Assembly: GCA_023055355.1 (NCBI GenBank)
Contig: JALJCS010000001.1
Coordinates: 46,753,381 to 46,817,380 of the forward strand
Length of the DNA stretch: 64,000 bases
From: Agelaius tricolor
Taxonomy: Eukaryota; Chordata; Aves; Passeriformes; Icteridae
Direction: 5' to 3'
Under the pieces are notes generated by a model, which was not told where the DNA came from, did not search any database, and saw only the letters and a program-made list of their open reading frames with translations. A program made the translations under genes and the position numbers. Positions 60,236 through 64,000 of this stretch are shown here, piece after piece (the stretch's first letter is position 1; each line of letters begins with the position of its first letter).

Positions 60236-63200
60236 ATTTGTCACGTTTGTTGGTTTGAGCCAGTGTTTCAGTTTAAATTGTGCCACTTTCTGGCAACTTT
60301 GAGGAACCATGAAAAAATGGCTCTATATGAAAATTCTTTCAAGGAGGCCTACTAAGGATTAATTAAGAGAAAACAAGACTCCTTAAAACTGCTGATATGA
60401 ATTTTTGCAGTGAAACTCCATTGGCTTTTGCTTTTGTGCTATACAGCCACTTGGCGTAGAACCCACCTCTTATCGTTCTGCCAATCACCAATGTTTAAAA
60501 ATGCAACTCTGGGATCAGATCCTCAGGCAAGCTTTGTAGCCCTCTGGCCTTTGTGTTTAGCAAAAGAGAGACAAGGAATTAATAGTTGCTGTTGATGGGG
60601 TGGTGAGTTGGTCCCTTGTTCTCCATGTGCTGTTAACCCAAGTTGAGTAGTGTGTCTTGTTTTAGAGTTGTTGGCTTTGTCAACTGCCTGCTCTTGTGCA
60701 GTGGTCTTCTCCATCATCCACCTTTGTAGATAATTTTGGCATGTGGATTTTGTGTTTTGGTAGAAAATATGTGGTAGAGTTCCACATAAATGAAAGAAGA
60801 CAAATAGCACTTGAAAAATACTCTTTTGAGAAAATGCCAGTGCATGCAACTGCCATTGTTAAACAGCATTGGAAAAAATATATGAATCCTGAAGCCAACT
60901 GGATGTAAAAAAATCTTTAAAATAATTGAAATGAAGTATCTGAGCAAATATCAATGCAGTAGTGGTAAGAGAATATATATCCATCTCTTGCTGGATGGTA
61001 ATGACGTAGAACAGGCTCTTTTGTTATTGTTGTTTTAAAAGGATGCTTTAAACAGCAGTGAAACTGTGTTTTAAATAAGGAACATTCAGTTTTAACTTCT
61101 TCTGTGTGTGATTATCTGTTGACTTCTCTATTTTTTTTTTTTTAAGATCTTTATGGTTATGGCAAAATCTTTCATCAGCCGATGGTATAATGGACTGCCA
61201 GTTGGATGATACACAGCCGTCTGAAACATGGTATATACTTCTCCTCTTCCGTGCCTGTGGTGAGTTTTGCTTCTGTACATTTATATTAAATGCTTCAGAG
61301 AAGGAACTGAAACCTAAGTTCAGATATAACTGTATAGAACTTTTCTCTTTCTGGGTGATTTTAGAGGCGTGCAAAAATTCTGATACACAACTTGAAATAT
61401 TGTCTTTCCTTTCAGCTTGAAAGAATCTTCACCTTCATTTCATGTGTCTAGTTCAAATTAGATTCCAACCAAATGTTCTTTTTGGTCAGACATGTACCAC
61501 AATGTATTTAGGAATAAGATAACTGTAACTGTGTTACAAATATACTATAAAACATAGGTAAAGGAATTAATTGGAGGAAATATTTGGAAATAATTTGTCA
61601 GTTGTGGTTTTTGTGCTGCTTCTCTGTTTTGTCCCTACAATTAATCTGATTATAGTATCTCTGAGCACTGTTAAGTATTGTATAATCAATAATATTGAAA
61701 GCAAGGCTCCTCATATTATAACTGAATTATTGCTCTGTGTCTAGACATGCAATAATGAGATCCAAAGCACTCATTGTTCATTTGGCTAAACACATTGACA
61801 GACTAAATTTGGGTATCAGAATGTTCCACTCACTACTCCTTAAACCACCAGAAACTGCAGCCCAGTCTTCTCTCTAAAAATCAAATTGAGCAATTGAGGT
61901 TTAAATCTCCTTTTTGAGGGTTTAGATATGGTTCTTATGCCAGAGATTGGTTATGAATGATACTGAATTGTCTGGAATAATTGCTTAGCCACTGTTAAAA
62001 TTTGGCTGTAAATGTTTGTTACCCTAAATTTGTGTCTAGTGTTTGGGTTAGAAAAATATGATATAATAAGGTATCTTTCCTTTTCTGCTCCAGATTCCAG
62101 AGTTCTTAGAAGGATGCAGAAGTAGTGAAAAAAGTAAAGAGAATAGCAGAGGCAAATATTAATTTGCCTAATGCCATAAGGCATTTAGTCAAAGCTGTTC
62201 TTAGTGCATGCTTAATTGCTGTAATGAACTAAGATAGAAGCAATGCAGTTTCTAGAAGTGCACTTGGTAATAGAAGGATGTGTTTAAATATCCCATATAA
62301 GTGGATAGACATGTTCACTAGCAAAACTGGTTATTGTTATTTTTTCAAAAATAACAGTAAAATGGGTGTTTACACAGAGAAATGGACAGCCATGTAGCAC
62401 ATTTTCTCATCCTGTAGAAGGCATTTTCTGCCTGCTTCTCTGTTACCAGTTTCAGCTGGCTTTGCGTTTCAAATTTTCCACCTCTCAGGTAGTAACCATA
62501 CAACTCTGAAACCAGGGAGCCAGATAAATAGCAAAAAGAGCATCAGCTTGCTTGTTTCCACCTGCAACTTTTGAGGGGACAAACCTGATATTGTTTGATG
62601 GGTTATCCAGCACCTCTTGGTTCTGTGAAGCATTGCCCTGGGTATTTATTGAGTTCTGATCATTCTCTAACTAAGCTTTTTATTTTCCATATTAGCAGAC
62701 TTGCTTCAAAGACTTGACCTGTTCTTTTGTCTTTTTCCTTATTAGCAATGTGCCATACATTTCTTAGCCTGTTTATACATCCTGAGTGTACACTGGTTCA
62801 TCATGAAATCAGGGCTTTGTGGCAAGTCTCATGGAAGATCCAACTTCTTTAAACAGAGAAAACTGTCTATCCCGAATGTGCAAATACTGTAGGATTATGT
62901 CTCCTTTTGCAGATGTCTACTCCACTACATTTTACTGCCATTTTATTGCATTTATTCCCTGTTCCCATCAGCAGGAGAACAAAATCCATTCTAATCCACA
63001 GTGTTTCCCTTGAGGCTAGACCTCAAAAAGAAAAAAAAAATGGTTTCAAGACATCTTCAATTGTTTATGAAATGTAATTCATCATACATTCATAATACAT
63101 TTTCCTGAAAACTTAAAAACCACTGCTTTGGCATTCTTGTTAGAACTGATCCTCTTTGCAGTCAAAATCTTCAAGCAAAGAGAATGTACCTTGTGTAAGG

Positions 63201-63796
63201 GCATCCTCATCCTCCTCTCACTTCCGTATCCACTCAAGGCTCACACAGGCTCTCAAAACGGCCAGCAAGTTACTCCTCTGCTTCTTCCTAACCAGAAGAA
63301 AGCTAAGGTGGGCATCAGGAAGTAAACTGAATGCCATCACACAGGATGTGAAAACTAGAGGATTTTTTAGCCTTACCACAGTAGCTTGCAGAATGATATC
63401 TAGAGGATAAGTAAGATTTTCTCATCAAATTCAAACCCTACAAGAGAGAAAACAATATTCAAGCAGTAGTATATATCTAAAATCCACAAAATAATAATGA
63501 TAACAATATTTCTAGTTTGTTCCCAAATCCTATACCCTATTACATAGACCAGGGTAACCTATTACAGGTGTCCTATTACAGTTAAGTGAGGCTTTTAGAG
63601 GGCACAGTGGGATTTGAGAACTTGTGTGAAAAGGAAATAGAATCTCTTATAAGAAAGAAGAACTTTAAATACAAAATTGTATATCATCCTGTAGTTGAGT
63701 GCCTTCTGATTTTCATTCTGCTTTAGATCAACTGATACCAACTTTAGTAGGTGTTTTTGGTTGCTGGAAAGCACTGAGGTTTAAAAAAATCCTAAT

Positions 63797-63842
63797 GAAC
63801 CAAACCCCAAACAAGAAAAACCAAACCAAAGCCAAACAACAA
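63797..63842. repeat. A-rich tract with CC/CCCC interruptions
   Basis: The tract holds 'aaccaaaccccaaacaag' and then 'aaaaaccaaaccaaagcc', lacking T. It is the same motif class as 3.9 and 25.0 kb. It explains the Lys/Asn/Gln-rich end of the open frame at 63699-63902. Confidence 0.8.
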
Positions 63843-64000
63843 TTTAAAAATGTAAATATTAATTTTCTGCTATATATTGAGAAAATTCATATGGTATTTT
63901 AATTCTGAAAATATTCTTTTCAAGGTATTCAATACACAAAGTCAGCACAGGATGAAAAAGAAGCCATAGAGAACAGAAGCCAGGTGCTATTTGGGAGATG

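Larger units (their letters stand above)
57219..64000. other. Unique AT-rich DNA, no gene seen
   Basis: An acceptor-like sequence ends at 57278 ('cattctttttgtattttacag' region) and opens into a GC-rich 280 bp containing the 35-bp tandem. A clear donor is lacking. A run of 100 codons without a stop (58117-58419) has no recognisable product. From 58.5 kb to the end there are only short frames and the two A/C-rich tracts. Confidence 0.6.

Overview
The window looks like AT-rich, CpG-poor nuclear DNA from a bird. The main evidence is three 5'-truncated CR1 retroposon copies, all sense on the + strand (about 4406-4672, 24330-24890 and 48196-48674). Their 3' ends resemble the CR1 tail: a 'gacct..aaagtcccttccagcccaaact' type box followed by an ATTxTATGATT-like octamer. 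Overall repeat density is low, there is no mammalian-type SINE or L1 and no long microsatellite. A non-avian reptile cannot be formally excluded from CR1 alone. The species and chromosome cannot be read from the sequence.

I find no convincing protein-coding gene, tRNA, rRNA or known miRNA. The longest open frames (169, 155, 146 and 134 codons) resemble no family I recognise. Most sit in locally GC-rich stretches where several frames on both strands are open together, as expected by chance. The window is best read as a gene desert or the inside of a very long intron. Two short segments have good splice-site geometry (3425-3570 and 28784-28856) and are listed as weak exon candidates.

Layout: 1-4.4 kb is unique AT-rich DNA with one exon-like open segment and a TA-rich/A-rich block. 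A CR1 tail lies at 4.4 kb. 4.7-14.4 kb is unique. A nested inverted repeat lies at 14.46-14.56 kb. A GC-richer plateau lies at 16.0-17.2 kb. A cluster of short perfect hairpins lies at 18.1 kb and a 24-bp hairpin at 21.2 kb. An older CR1 lies at 24.3-24.9 kb. 25-43 kb is mostly unique, with an 88-nt A-free G/T-then-C/T block at 35.4 kb. Long homopolymers occur at 44.0 kb (G9 then T27), 48.45 kb (T24, inside the third CR1) and 50.54 kb (C22). A perfect polypyrimidine mirror repeat lies at 53.5 kb. A pair of related, directly oriented segments lies at 55.5 and 57.1 kb. The remainder is unique sequence with A/C-rich tracts.

The observation most worth following is the 55.5/57.1 kb pair. Over 102 ungapped bases the copies differ at 23 sites, 22 of them transitions. 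Three sites read CA in one copy and TG in the other, and a fourth reads TA against CG. That is the footprint expected when ancestral methylated CpGs decay independently, and it suggests an old, formerly CpG-rich mobile element that I cannot name. The 24-bp hairpin at 21.2 kb and the nested hairpin at 14.5 kb are the best non-coding RNA or palindrome candidates. Nothing here amounts to a demonstrated new biological system. All counts were made by eye from the sequence.
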